A stretch of DNA of 64,000 bases, taken from contig NC_089494.1 in NCBI RefSeq assembly GCF_036850765.1, positions 227,806,779 to 227,870,778 on the forward strand, in the 5' to 3' direction. Made by a program: the position numbers and the translations under genes. Each line of letters begins with the position of its first letter. Positions within the stretch are counted from its first letter, which is position 1. Origin of the DNA: Saccopteryx bilineata. Its lineage: Eukaryota > Chordata > Mammalia > Chiroptera > Emballonuridae. Below the pieces are notes generated by a model. That model searched no databases. It saw nothing but the letters and a program-made list of their open reading frames with translations, and was not told the DNA's origin. Positions 43,461-54,977 of this stretch are shown here, piece by piece.

Positions 43461-43850
43461 GCCCTGGGCAGTTGGCTTAGTGGTAGACCATCGGCCTGGC
43501 GTGTGGAAGTCCCAGGTTCAATTCAGGGTTCAATTCCTAGCCAGGGCACATAGAAGAAGTGCCCATCTGCTTTTCCACCCTTCCCCCTCTCTTTTCTCTC
43601 TATCTCTCTCTTTCCCTCCCACAGCCAAGGCTCCATTGGAGCAAACTTGACCCTGGCACTGAGGATGGCTCCATGGCCTCCGCCTCATGTGCTAGAATGG
43701 CTCCGGATGCAAAGGAGCAATGCACTAGATGGGCACAGCATCGCCCCCTAGTGGGCATGCCAGGTAGATCCCGGTCGGGTGCATGTGGGAGTCTGTCTCT
43801 CTGCCTCCTCGTTTCTTGCTTCAGAAAAGTACCAAAAATATATATTTTTT
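43461..43850 (+). mobile_element. Type C (Ves-like) SINE with a duplicated B-box
   Basis: The B-box segment is locally duplicated (ggttcaattca then ggttcaattcc at about 43515-43537). The CTCF core match on the minus strand, CCACTAGGGGGCG, lies at 43742-43754. Diverged overall. Confidence 0.88.
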
Positions 43851-43865
43851 TAAGAATCCTAGTCT

Positions 43866-44184
43866 GCCTGACCAGGAGGTGGTGTAATGGATAGAGCGTC
43901 CAACTGGGATGCAGAGGACCCAGGTTCGAGACCCCAAGGTCGCCAGCTTGAGCATGGGCTCATCTGGTTTGAGCAAAGCTCACCAACTTGGACCCAAGGT
44001 CGCTGGCTTGAGCAAGGGGTTACTCGGTCTGCTGAGGCCCGTGGTCAAGGCACATATGAGAAAGCAATCAATGAACAACTGAAGTGCCACAATGAAAAAA
44101 AAAATTGATGTTTCTCATCTCTCTCTCTTTCTGTCTCTATCTGTCCCTCTCTCTGTCTCTGTCAAAAAAAAAAAAAAAAAAAAA
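43866..44184 (+). mobile_element. Type A SINE
   Basis: Flanked by aatcctagtct and aatcttagtct, with a polyA tail of about 20 bp. It lies directly after the Ves tail. Confidence 0.92.
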
Positions 44185-44627
44185 TCTTAGTCTACCACCT
44201 AAGAAAAGTTTAGGTACAAGAAGGTTCTGACTCATTTACTCAAATACAAAGGCTGAACTAACAATCAGCCCACATTTTCTTTTGATAAGTGGCATAAATT
44301 TTATTTTTAAGTGCATTAAACTAAAATTTAGACTACGTCTAAAAGGATCATATCAAAAGAAACACCCTGTAATGACAATTAATCAACGTTTATAATTCAA
44401 ATTTTTAACCTGCAACATTGTAGTTAGTAATTACCTCTCTATGTGCATCACCTACCTAAGTTGTTTTTTGTAGGGTTTTTTTTTTACCAGCAATTGCCTC
44501 CATTGTAATAAATAGGTACAAATATAGGAATATGTTTGAGAGGTTTAAGAATTTTTACTTCTTTGCTTTTCTACATTTATTGCCTGATAAGAGACTTATT
44601 TAAATAATGGGTTTTAAATATTCTTTT
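44185..44627. other. Unassigned AT-rich DNA
   Basis: No gene or named repeat recognised. Confidence 0.4.
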
Positions 44628-44786
44628 TTAAAATTTTATTTATTGACTTCAGAAAGAAGAATGGAGGGAGAGAGAGAGAGAAACATTGATCTACATATTT
44701 CTGTATGTGCCTTGACTGGGGATCAAATCTGCAACCTCTGCATTTTGGGATGAAAGCTGTAGCCAATCAAGCTATCCAGCCAGGGC
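44628..44786 (-). mobile_element. Old Ves-related SINE
   Basis: A minus-strand old SINE ending in ccagccagggc, with the preserved 13-bp duplication taaatattctttt at 44615-44627 and 44787-44799. Confidence 0.88.
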
Positions 44787-44799
44787 TAAATATTCTTTT

Positions 44800-45400
44800 A
44801 AAAAGACATCTGTATACACTTATTTTATAAGCTAAAAATATATTTTAAGATCATTATTTTATGCAAAACATTTACCTTCCTTTTATATTTCTTTCTAATT
44901 CTTGATATTTATGCAAACATAAATATTAAAAAGGAATAATTTATATTTATTTTTAAGGAAGCACCCAAAAAGGTGCTTTTTGGATTTCATTCTCTTTCTC
45001 CAAAGTATTTTTTTTCCAATGGAAAATAATAACATTTAGTATCAAAAGTTACAAAGCAGACACAGTCCCCACCCTCAAGCAGCTTAAGATCCAGACAAGC
45101 AAACAAACATTGAATGGGTCTCACAATTGTGATGAGCATTAGAAAAAGGGAGGGGACACAGGGTGGGAGAGGTTTGCTGACATTCTGGAAACAATGGGGA
45201 AGGGTATGTGAACTAGGGTCCTTGGGTTTGGGCAGCAGAAAGGAGAATGAGAATATTGCTGGTACAGAAAACAGTCTAGGTGCAGCCGAGGGACACAGGA
45301 GAGCATGGTGAGCAGCAAAGGGGAGAGTGGCCCCGAGATGAGGCTGGCTAGGTAAGCGGGAGACTGGCTGATCAGAGGCCATTATAAGAATTTGGATTTG
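44800..45400. other. Unassigned DNA with an L2-like stretch
   Basis: About 45050-45130 resembles an L2-like 3-prime end ('cagtccccaccctcaagcag'). The 156-codon minus-strand frame overlaps the next SINE and lacks a domain. Confidence 0.45.
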
Positions 45401-45401
45401 C

Positions 45402-45720
45402 CTGACCAGGTGGGGGTGCAATGGATAGAGCATCAACCTGGGACGCTGAGGACCCAAGTTTGAAACCCAAGGTCACCAAATTGAGCTTGGACTCATCTGG
45501 CTTGAGTGTGGGCTCACCAGTTTGAGCACGGGGTCACTGGCTTGAGCAAGGGGACACTGGCTCAGCTGGAGCCCCCCCAGTTAAGGCACATATGAGAAAG
45601 CAATCAAGGAAGAACTAAAATGCCACAACTACAAGTTGATGCTTCTCATCTCTCTCCCTTCCTGTCCCTACCTGTGTGTGTGTGTGTCTCTTTCTCTCTC
45701 TCTCTGTCGCTGGAAAAAAA
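45402..45720 (+). mobile_element. Type A SINE, older variant
   Basis: Body variant with 'gagtgtgggctcaccagtttg'. Flanks aagaatttggattt and aagaattcggacttt. It contains a short GT run at 45673-45686. Confidence 0.88.
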
Positions 45721-46390
45721 AAGAATTCGGACTTTATTCTCAGGGCATTGGGAAGTCAATGAGAGAGGTTGTATGCAAAAGAGTGATCACATTTTGTATT
45801 TTAAAAAGATAACATTCAGATGAAGAGAGAAAAGAAAGGAATCAAAGTGGAAGCAGGGAAACCAATTAAGAGACTGTCGTCCTGGATCAGGGACAGGCTG
45901 ATACTAGAGGATGGCAGGAGGGAATGAAGAGAAGTCACAATGTCAAGAGCTGTATACCAGGTAAAATTAACAGGACTTGGTGTTTGATTAGATCTGAAGG
46001 ATTAGGGAGATGGAAGAGCCAAATATAACTTACAAATTTCTGGTTTGAGCACCTAGAGAGGTGGTGCTAACTATTCATAGCGGTGGGAGCTCTGGAGGAA
46101 AGGGTTTGAGCATAAAATGACAAGTCTGAGGTGATGATGCCCAATGGGCAAGTGGATACTGGGGTTTGAATCTTAGAGGAGCAATCTTAGGTGGCAGCTT
46201 AGATTTTGAATGTGCTGGCATTTAAAAGGAGCTTTAAGTCCAGCACATGTGTATAAACTGAAAATAGCAACAACCCCAGAATAGAACCTGGTAAAACTGC
46301 AATGTTTGATGACTGGGTAAAGAAGGATCTGCCCTAAAAGGGAGACTGTGTATCACAAAACCAGGAAAGAGAATGTCTCAAGAGAGCAAT
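45721..46390. repeat. Ancient dispersed repeat, family not named
   Basis: The wording 'gtggaagcagggaaaccaat', 'gtgatcacattttg' and 'gatactggggtttgaatctt' recurs in decayed form at 31840-31960 and 47470-47720. It is probably one old mammalian repeat on this strand. Confidence 0.4.
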
Positions 46391-46393
46391 CAG

Positions 46394-46525
46394 TAATATT
46401 GAACACTGTTGACCTGTTGTAAGGCCAGTGGCCGTGGCCGCGCAGATTCGCATTGAATTTGAGCAGACAGTAAAATAACTGTAGAGCTGGAAAATAGTGA
46501 GCCATACCAATTTATTGGAGGCTCC
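46394..46525 (-). mobile_element. ERV LTR 3-prime part, second family
   Basis: The minus strand shows AATAAA (cctccaataaattgg) followed by a U5-like stretch ending ggccttaca. It is distantly similar to the TGTTGGGC-family U5 (shared aatgcgaa… and the terminal ttaca) but clearly a different family. Confidence 0.6.
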
Positions 46526-46620
46526 CAAAGACAGGCAAGCCAAAAGAAGAAAGAAAAGAAAAAAAGAAAAGAAAAGAAAAAGCGAAGGGAAAGGAAAGCC
46601 TGCTTTTCGCAGTGGAGGGC

Positions 46621-46644
46621 GGGGGGGGGGGGGGGGGGGGGGGG
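46621..46644 (+). repeat. Poly-G tract
   Basis: 24 consecutive G, next to a purine-only stretch of about 60 bp (GAAAA units). It is capable of G-quadruplex formation and also prone to sequencing error. Confidence 0.8.
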
Positions 46645-46667
46645 ATGTGCTGCCTGTCCCCGCCACA

Positions 46668-47275
<608 letters not shown>

Positions 47276-47963
47276 GAAGCACTTACAATAGCGCTGTCAC
47301 GAGCTCACGTACCAATTGCACAAAGAGCTTGCAGCCGGTAAGCCTGCAAGCAAGCCTAGCACAGCTGCTTTCCCCGTAGCTGTCAAATAAGAAAAAGATT
47401 ATAAAGGATCTTCTGTACCTCCCAACATGGAATGGAGGTTACAGGAAGCTTTAAGGAGAACAATCAGGGCACTCTTAGGTGAGCCTGGCATGTCAAAAGG
47501 AGACATTTGTTAATAATGCAGTAGTTTTGAAACCACTGAAGGTTTTTGAACAAGGGGCTATGATCATAGCTATAACTAAGAGATATCAACCCCATAACAA
47601 AGTCTAGATCAGAGTAGCATGGACTGGCAGAAAGAAGGTGGTTAAGAGGCTATTGCAGTCATCCAGATAAGAGGAAGGAGGGCCTGAACTAGGGTGCTTG
47701 AAGCAAAGCTCTGAAATGACAGATAGAGGTTATATTAGTCAGTGTCTTTCAGTTGCAAATGAAGAAAACAACTGAATTGGCTTAAATAATAATAGAATGA
47801 TTAGTCACATCAGTGAAAACTCCCCAGGCAAAGTCAACTTCAGATAAGGTTATTTCCAGCAGGTGAAACAATGTTTCCAAGACCCTTTTATTTTCTCTGT
47901 ATCTCTCTTATCTGCTTCCTATGGTTTGACTTCCCCTTAAGCTCTGTTTTGTGGACTTCTGGT
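47276..47963. other. Unassigned and old repeat-like DNA
   Basis: 47470-47720 shares wording with the unnamed repeat at 45721-46390 ('gctattgcagtcatccag'). The rest is unassigned. Confidence 0.4.
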
Positions 47964-48230
47964 AAGTCTACCAGTGTTTCCCAACCTTTTTTGTGCCATG
48001 CCCCACCTTAACCTTTCTAAAATTTTTATGTCCCCCCCTATGTAACATACATAATTTTTAACATTAAAAAATTTATTTGTTCACTTAATAAACATAAATG
48101 ATAGGTTCTAGGAAGAAATCACTATGAAATTGTTAACAAAACACAGTAAAATTTCAAAACATATAATGAAAAACAGAAATTTAAATTCCAAATAATTTTA
48201 ATACAGATTTTTCTATATTAATTTATTTTT

Positions 48231-48597
48231 TTTTTTTAAAGGCTTTTTTTTTTTTTTTTTTTTAATTTTTTATTTATTTATTTTTACAGAGGCAGAGATA
48301 GACAGGGACAGACAGACAGGAACGGAGAGAGATGAGAAGCATCAATCATCAGTTTCTCGTTGCGCGTTGCGACTTCTTAGTTGTTCATTGATTGCTTTCT
48401 CACATGTGCCTTGACCGCGGGCCTTCAGCAGACCGAGTAACCCCCTGCTGGAGCCAGCAACCTTGGGTCCAAGCTGGTGAGCTCTTTGCTCAAGCCATAT
48501 GAGCCCGCGCTCAAGCTGGCCACCTCGGGGTCTCGAACCTGGGTCCTTCCGCATCCCAGTCCGACGCTCTATCCACTGCGCCACCACCTGTTCAGGC
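48231..48597 (-). mobile_element. Type A SINE in the hAT element
   Basis: Minus strand, with the duplication attaatttatt at about 48219 and 48598 and a poly-T tail. It sits between the transposon end and the transposase stop, so it does not break the coding region. Confidence 0.92.
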
Positions 48598-48616
48598 ATT
48601 AATTTATTATTTTAAT

Positions 48617-50608
48617 TTAGTGTGATCCTTGCGCTTGATGCTTGCTGCACAGAGATTTTATATTAGGTTCCAATTTGGTTAGCTTTAGTCTCAAGTCTCC
48701 ACGTTGTGTTATATCCAGCCGATTTCTTTTTTTTACCAGTAAATCATTTACAGCACTAAATCCACATTCAGCTAAAAATGAAGATGGAAACCGTAGCAAT
48801 AGTTTTCTTGCACATTTGGTTGAATTTGGGTATTTGATTTCTGTTTCCTCACAAAGCCATGCCATCGCTCCTTTGATATTAAATAAAGCTTTAACTGACT
48901 CATCATTTTGCAATTCTGCGAGTTCTTCTTGATACTGCATATTTGATATATCAGACAAATCCACTAACATTGGCTGCATCATCCATGTTGGGAAATCAAT
49001 TTGTTTTAAATCAGAAAATCTTTCTTTTAAATCAGCCGATAGAATATTCAAATGATTGACAATAACAAGTAAAACGGTATCAGTTACTTCACATTTTTGG
49101 AGCCAATGAAACTGTTTAAAGTTTTTGTTGTTAATATGTTTCTGACATAACTCAATATTGGTAATGAAACCAAATATCTTTGCTTTTGCATTGACAAGAG
49201 TTTTATTTGTTCCTTGAAGTTGCTTATTTAATATATTTAGTTTTTCAAAGATATCGGCTAAATAACTCACAAATGCTTTACCATCTATTGTTAACAGATA
49301 CTTCATTTCAGGTTTGTCGCTTAAAAAATCACTAAGAGTATCCAACAGTTCCATAAATCTTTTCAGTTTCCTTTAGATAGCCATCTTACTTCTGTATGAA
49401 GTAAAAGTCTCACATGGTCTTCATTTTGTTCTTCACAAAATAGCTTGAAAAGACGCTCACATTTGGCACTAGCTTTAATAGCATTAACACACTTTATTAC
49501 TGTATGTAATACTTCATTCAGAACAGGCGAGATGTTTTTAGCTACCAAGTTTTCCCTATGAATAACACAATGCACAAGAATCATTTCTGGATTTGCATCT
49601 TTCATCAATTTTAAGCAGCCATTTTTCTTGCCCATCATATTGGGAGCACCATCTGCAGCACAAGATGTTATATTTTTCATTGGTATATCATTGACATCTA
49701 AGTAGTTTTTTAGCTTATTATATATCTTTGGAGGTAGTGGTGCTTTCTAATCTTTTACAGAACAACATTTCTTCAGCAAAATGTCCTTTATCAATATATC
49801 TTAAGTAAGTTATCAATACTGCCTCACTGTCTCTCAAAGTTGATTCATCCATTTGCAAGGAGAATTTTCTTGTTTTCAGCTTTTCAATAAGTTGTTTTTC
49901 AATATCCTCACTCATTTCATCTATTCTTCTGCTAACAGTATTGTCACTGAGTGGCATAGCTTTTACATTTTTGTCATCTTTTTCAAGAACCGTTTTAAGC
50001 CTGACCTGTGGTGGTGCAGTGGATAAAGCATCGACCTGGAAATGCTGAGGTCACCAGTTCGAAACCCTGGGCTTGCCTGGTCAGGGCATATATGGGAGTT
50101 GATGCTTCCAGCTCCTCCCTCCCTTCTCTCTCTCTCTCTCTGTCTCTCCCTCTCCTCTCTAAAAAATGAACAATAATAAAAAAAGAAACATGTTAGTTTC
50201 ATTAAAAAAAAAGAACCGTTTTAAGAAATGCTGATATTGATGGCTTTATTAAATTCTCTCCTATAGTGTGATTTTCTCCAGTTTTAGTGTTGAATAAAGA
50301 AATTTGATAACTAGCCTCAAGAACACGATTATTGTTGAAGTATGAGCAGTAAATAGAGACTTTAATGTTGTTCTTTTTTCAAAATTTTTCTTTAAAGTTT
50401 TAAAGTAACTCAAATCTGAATTAATATGAGCACTATGTTTTGCCTTCAGATGCGCCTCAAGACGACCTTGTTTCATTGATTCATTGGTCAAGCATTGCTG
50501 GCATAAAAAACAAAAAGGAATCCGCTCATCATGAACAGCGAGTATGAACCCAAATTTTAAATATTCCTCCGAATATTGATGAGTTTTTTTCTTGCTTGCA
50601 CCACTCAT
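48617..50608 (-). pseudogene. hAT transposase, decayed (BED/Buster-Charlie type)
   Basis: A hAT transposase cuts and rejoins its own element in the nucleus. Read on the minus strand from 50608, an N-terminal BED-type zinc finger shows CFLC and HLKAKH (C2-H2 spacing). Near 49845 the DDE region begins with LQMDEST; ADGAPNMMG lies near 49660; HTEVRWLSKGN is near 49380; and the C-terminal dimerisation block has FLAECGFSAVNDLLVKKRNR near 48760. The order and motifs resemble domesticated ZBED/SCAND3-like relatives. At least three frame breaks (near 50330, 49740 and 49360) and a SINE at 49999-50210 disable it. The last segment, 49354-48617, is open for 245 codons. Confidence 0.9.
49999..50210 (+). 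mobile_element. Type B SINE in the transposase gene, with a 3-prime passenger
   Basis: The duplication aagaaccgttttaa lies at 49985-49998 and 50211-50224. After the A-rich tail at about 50160-50186 there are some 20 extra bases (gaaacatgttagtttcatt) and then a second A run, all inside the duplication. Confidence 0.92.
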
Positions 50609-51423
50609 TTTACTATGGGCTATAATAAAAATAAGATCAATTAAAAACTAATATTAAAATATGTGTTAAAATATATTCAATGTGACATAGAGTAAACGTA
50701 TACTAAAAATTCATATATATTTAAATGTATATAACACATTTACTACACTACCACTGCAAATCAAAAGGTATCTATATTTTTTCCACTTGACAAAATTTTC
50801 TGGAAAGTTATGCTTCTAAAATTAAAATTGTCGTGCATGCACTATTATAGCCCCAATAATATTTATAAAATATTAGCTTTCTAGCCCTGATGCAGGAAGT
50901 ACTTAATAAAGAGTTTAATATTGATAAAAATAAAATCAAATACTTACCAATTATATCTATACAATATATATATTTATTAAATCAACGAGCTTTTACAACA
51001 GTTTTGACTGACACTTATTTCAAATTAACATCAACTGAATGATGTGAAACACTACAGAAGTTGCGATGGGCCGATTAGGTGAGAATAACTGCGTTGTTTA
51101 GCGAGTTTTTAAAACATTCGGGGTTCCCCGCGGCAGACGGCACGCTCCGCGGTGAACCCAGGACGAAGTTTACTTGACGACGCCAATCACCCAGTTGATA
51201 TTTTGGTCTCGTCAAACGAAATTATACTTAATAATTATTTACCGCAATTATTTAAGAATTGCATTTTTTGTTAAATTTGGCACCGATATCTAGCACTGCA
51301 TTTAAATGGCCTGGGGCGAGAGAGTTAAAGTTGTGTCGAGTCCATTTTCAAATTGCCCCCCTTAACTATCGAATTGCCCCCCTGTGGGGCATGGGCCCCA
51401 CATTGGGAAACACCGGTCTAGAC

Positions 51424-52020
51424 TCTCCTCTCCTTACAGAAAATGGCTGCCATAATTCCGTAACTCACATCATTCAGGGAAACAGTCAACCTTCTCCCCA
51501 TCAGAAGTCCAGCAAACAACTCCTTGCATCTTTTTGGCTTTGTGTTGCTTCACTCCAGATCTAATACAAGTGGCCATGGGACATATGTCAATCAGAGCCC
51601 ATCACTAGAATTTGGAGTATGGCTATTCCCACCCAAGTCACATGATTAAAGGGAAGAAATCTTGGAGTATGCATAAAGAGAAAAGTAGAAGAGAGATGAG
51701 ATGCCAGGGAGGTTACCAAAAAATGGTCATTTTGTCCTTTTGAAATCCAGTGTCACAAGTTATTGGGTCAATCTGCTAATGGAGTTACTATAGTCCAATT
51801 AATTCGGTTATAGTAAAACTACTCTAATTAAGACTAATTAGCCAAGAAACAAGTAGAATTAATTTATAAATGAATTAATTGAATATTTTAAAGGAATATA
51901 TAGTATGTGGAACCAACTGTTGTAATAAGAATTCACTTATAAGAAGGATAGGTTTCAACAAAGAGATTAGCCTAATTTGTAATTATACTTTAAAAGTGCT
52001 GAAATTATTTATTTAAAAAA
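51424..52020. other. Unassigned DNA
   Basis: No named repeat. It is AT-rich after 51750. Confidence 0.4.
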
Positions 52021-52029
52021 CCCATTATG

Positions 52030-52437
52030 TTGTTTTTTGTTTGTTTGTTTTTTGTATTTTTCTGAAGCTGGAAACAGGGAGAGACAGTCAGACAGACTCC
52101 CGCATGCACCTGACTGGGATCCACCCAGCACGCCCACCAGGGGGGCGACGCTCTGCCCACCAGGGGGCGATGCTCTGCCCCTCCAGGGCATCGCTCTGTT
52201 GCAACCAGAGCCACTCCAGCACCTGGGGCAGAGGCCAAGGAGCCATCCCCAGCACCCGGGCCATCTTTGCTCCAATGGAGCCTCGGCTGCGGGAGGGGAA
52301 GAGAGAGACAGAGAGGAAGGAGAGGAGGAGGGGTGGAGAAGCAGATGGGCACTTCTCCTGTGTGCCCTGGCCGAGAATCGAACCCGGGACCTCTGCATGC
52401 CAGGCCGACGCTCTACCACTGAGCAAACCGCCCAGGG
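52030..52437 (-). mobile_element. Type C (Ves-like) SINE
   Basis: Minus strand, with the duplication cccattat at 52021 and 52438. CTCF core match at 52157-52169. The neighbouring block at about 52135 has one extra G and misses the consensus. Confidence 0.93.
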
Positions 52438-52506
52438 CCCCATTATATTCTTCAGGAAGATAACTATAGTCTTATACTGTTGGGCAGATAAAGTATATAA
52501 GGTCTA

Positions 52507-53199
52507 TGTTGGGCAGATAAAATATATTATGCTCACTTTGTTAAAGATGGCGCTGCCCATGTGAGGCCATCGCCCAGGTGATATTAATGTGTGTCTCTGT
52601 GTGCAGGCAGAATCCTTGTAGCCTGGGGCTTGGTTTTGGGATTAAGCCTTTCCTACCCTTTTTGATGTGGGGTGGTACAATCCCATCATGCTCCAGATAA
52701 GTGACTTTGTATTAGAGACTTTCCTGTTTTGTATATTGGATTAAAGGTTTGGATTTCTACACTATAAAATGAGGGCAGTACAGGAGCTTGCTCTTTTGGT
52801 TCCTGAGATTATCATTAGAGGAGAGAGCAGAGCAGAGAGAGGCCACGTGGAGGAGGCCAGGAGAAGCAGCCAAGATGGCGGAGTGTTGAGTGAGGGGCCA
52901 GTCAATGCAGTTTATGCAGGGAGAAGGAAGGAGATGGGGAATAGAGGTGAATAAGTCTGGTGAGCTAGAAACCTTTGATTCTAGGAAACTCGGATAAGTA
53001 GTAGCTTTGTGAGCACTGAATATGAGTGGGTTTTGGAGCCCAGTGTGTGTTTTTTGCTTGCCCGCCGGGTGCAAGCTAGAATTAAAGCTAATGGCCCACC
53101 AGTTCTTGGCTCTGTTGTTTCTTTACCGACTGTCCGAATCCAATGCGAACCTGCATGGGCCAGGCTGCTGTGATGGTGGCCTTGGCTCCTGGCTTTACA
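52507..53199 (+). mobile_element. Inner solo ERV LTR
   Basis: A complete 693-bp LTR in the same orientation as its host, with the perfect 5-bp duplication gtcta at 52502-52506 and 53200-53204. The right copy supplies the TA next to the mariner element. Confidence 0.94.
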
Positions 53200-53204
53200 G
53201 TCTA

Positions 53205-53737
53205 CCGGAAAGTTCTGTCCGTTTCTATCACAAGTTTTGACACGTAAGCACATGTTTATTTGGTGTATATGTGCCTCTCTATTTTTATCACTTAATGTAT
53301 ACATACTGACGTAGCAAATTAACTAAAACAAAGTTGATTCACGTTAGTCTTATGTGTGAAGCGATAGTGTATCCATGGCTACTGATAAAGTTCATTTACG
53401 CCACTGTAATTTTTACAAATTTCAACAAGGAAGAAATGCTACAGAAGCATGTCTGTCGCATCCACCATATTCCCCGGACTTAGCACTCTCTATCACTTGT
53501 TTTTGTCCTTACAAAATTTTTTGAAGGGCAAAAAATTCAAAAATGATATCAAACAAGTACCGGTTCAATTTTTCGCATTAAAAGATAAAACATTTTTCAA
53601 AAATGGGATATACAAATTGCCCTCACGCTGGCAAGAAATCATTAATAATAATGGCAATTATATTATTTAATAAAGTTTATTGATGGTAAGAAAAATTTGT
53701 ATTTTGTTTTATTCCAAAAATGGACAGAACTTTCCGG
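53205..53737 (+). mobile_element. Internally deleted mariner element
   Basis: 533 bp flanked by TA, with inverted ends ccggaaagttctgtccg and ggacagaactttccgg. The ATG at 53375 opens a mariner-like transposase start (HLRHCNFYKFQQGRNATEA). It then jumps, still in frame, to the C-terminal HPPYSPDLA motif near 53462, followed in a shifted frame by LQNFLKGKKF and NNNGNYII. The DNA-binding middle and most of the catalytic domain are gone, so it cannot be autonomous. Confidence 0.92.
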
Positions 53738-53886
53738 TATATCTTATATTATGCTCACTTTATTAAAGATGGCGCTGCCCATGTAGAAGCTCATTGCCCA
53801 GGTGATATTAATGTGTGTTGGGCGGGGGGGGGGGGCTGTGGGCAGGCAGCATCCTTGTAGCCTGGGGCTTGGTTTTAGGACTAAGC

Positions 53887-54362
53887 CAGGGGTCCCCAAA
53901 CTATGGCCCGTGGGCCACATGCGGCCCCCTGAGGCCATTTATCCAGCCCCCGCCGCACTTCCTGAAGGGGTACCACTTTCATTGGTGGTCAGTGAGAGAC
54001 GCAAAGTATGGCATCGCTCACATACAGTACTACTTCCAGTGAGGTGGGATGCACGCCTCACGGCTCGGGAAGCACGTCATACCACTTGTTACAGCTAGCA
54101 GTGACAAATATGGAACCGGACATTGACCATCTCATTAGCCTAAAGCAGGCCCGTAGTTCCCATTGAAATACTGGTCAGTTTATTGATTTAAATTGTTCTT
54201 TACTTTAAATATTGTATTTGTTCCTGTTTTGTTTTTTTACTTTAAAATAAGATATGTGCAGTGTGCATAGGGATTTGTTCATAGTTTTTTTTATAGTCTG
54301 GCCCTCCAATGGTCTGAGGGACAGTGAACTGGCCCCCTGTGTGAAAAGTTTGGGGACCCCTG
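53887..54362. mobile_element. hAT-type MITE (CAGGGGTCCCCAAAC), long form
   Basis: 476 bp with inverted ends CAGGGGTCCCCAAAC and GTTTGGGGACCCCTG and the perfect 8-bp duplication gactaagc at 53879-53886 and 54363-54370. Compared with the copy at 21076-21407 it keeps about 145 extra bases, including an ATG frame MEPDIDHLISLKQARS near 54110. Confidence 0.95.
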
Positions 54363-54977
54363 GACTAAGCCTTTCCCATCCTTTTTGATGTGGGGTGGTA
54401 CATTCCCATCATGCCTCAGATAAGTGACTTTGTATTAGAGACTTCTCAATTTTGTATATTGGATTAAAAGTTTTGATTTCTACACTATAAAATGGGGCAG
54501 AATGGGAGCTTGCTCTCTTAGTTCCTGAGATTAGCATTAGAGAGGAGAGTAGAGAGGAGAGAGCAGAGAAAGGCCACGTGGAAGAGGCCAGGAGAAGCAG
54601 CCAAGATGGTGGAATGCTGAGTGAGAAGCCAGTTTGTGCAGAGTTTGTGCAGGGAGAAGGAAGGAGATGGGGAACAGAGGTGAATAAGTCTGGTGAGCTA
54701 GAAACCTTTGATTCTAGGAAACTCAGATAAATCAGTAGCTTTGTGAGCACTGAATGTGAGTGGGTTTTGGAGCCCAGTGTGGGTTTTTACTTGCCCGCCG
54801 GGTGCAAGCTAGGATTAAAGATAATGACCCACCAGTTTTTGGCTCCATTGTTTCTTTACCGACTGTCTGAATCCAATGCGAACCTGCATGGGCCAGGTGG
54901 CTGCTGTGATGGTTGCCCTGGCTACTGGCTTTACATATATTCACTTAATATATTGTTCCTGTTTCATTTATTTAGAG

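Larger units (their letters stand above)
47972..51415 (-). mobile_element. Near full-length hAT DNA transposon
   Basis: Ends read cagtgtttcccaa and ttgggaaacaccg, inverted with one change. The right flank is gtctagac and the left flank gtctac, which fits an 8-bp hAT target duplication with a 2-bp loss on the left. About 2.85 kb remains after removing two later SINEs. The minus strand carries a decayed BED-finger hAT transposase. This is the only element in the window that still shows a whole transposase-coding region. Confidence 0.9.
52478..54935 (+). mobile_element. ERV LTR hosting an LTR, a mariner and a hAT MITE
   Basis: The outer plus-strand LTR starts tgttgggcag at 52478, continues around 53742 (ttatattatgctcac) and ends ctttaca at 54935. 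The flanks tatac and tatat match at 4 of 5. Removing three insertions restores an ordinary LTR, apart from about 16 extra bases near the first break. Confidence 0.88.
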
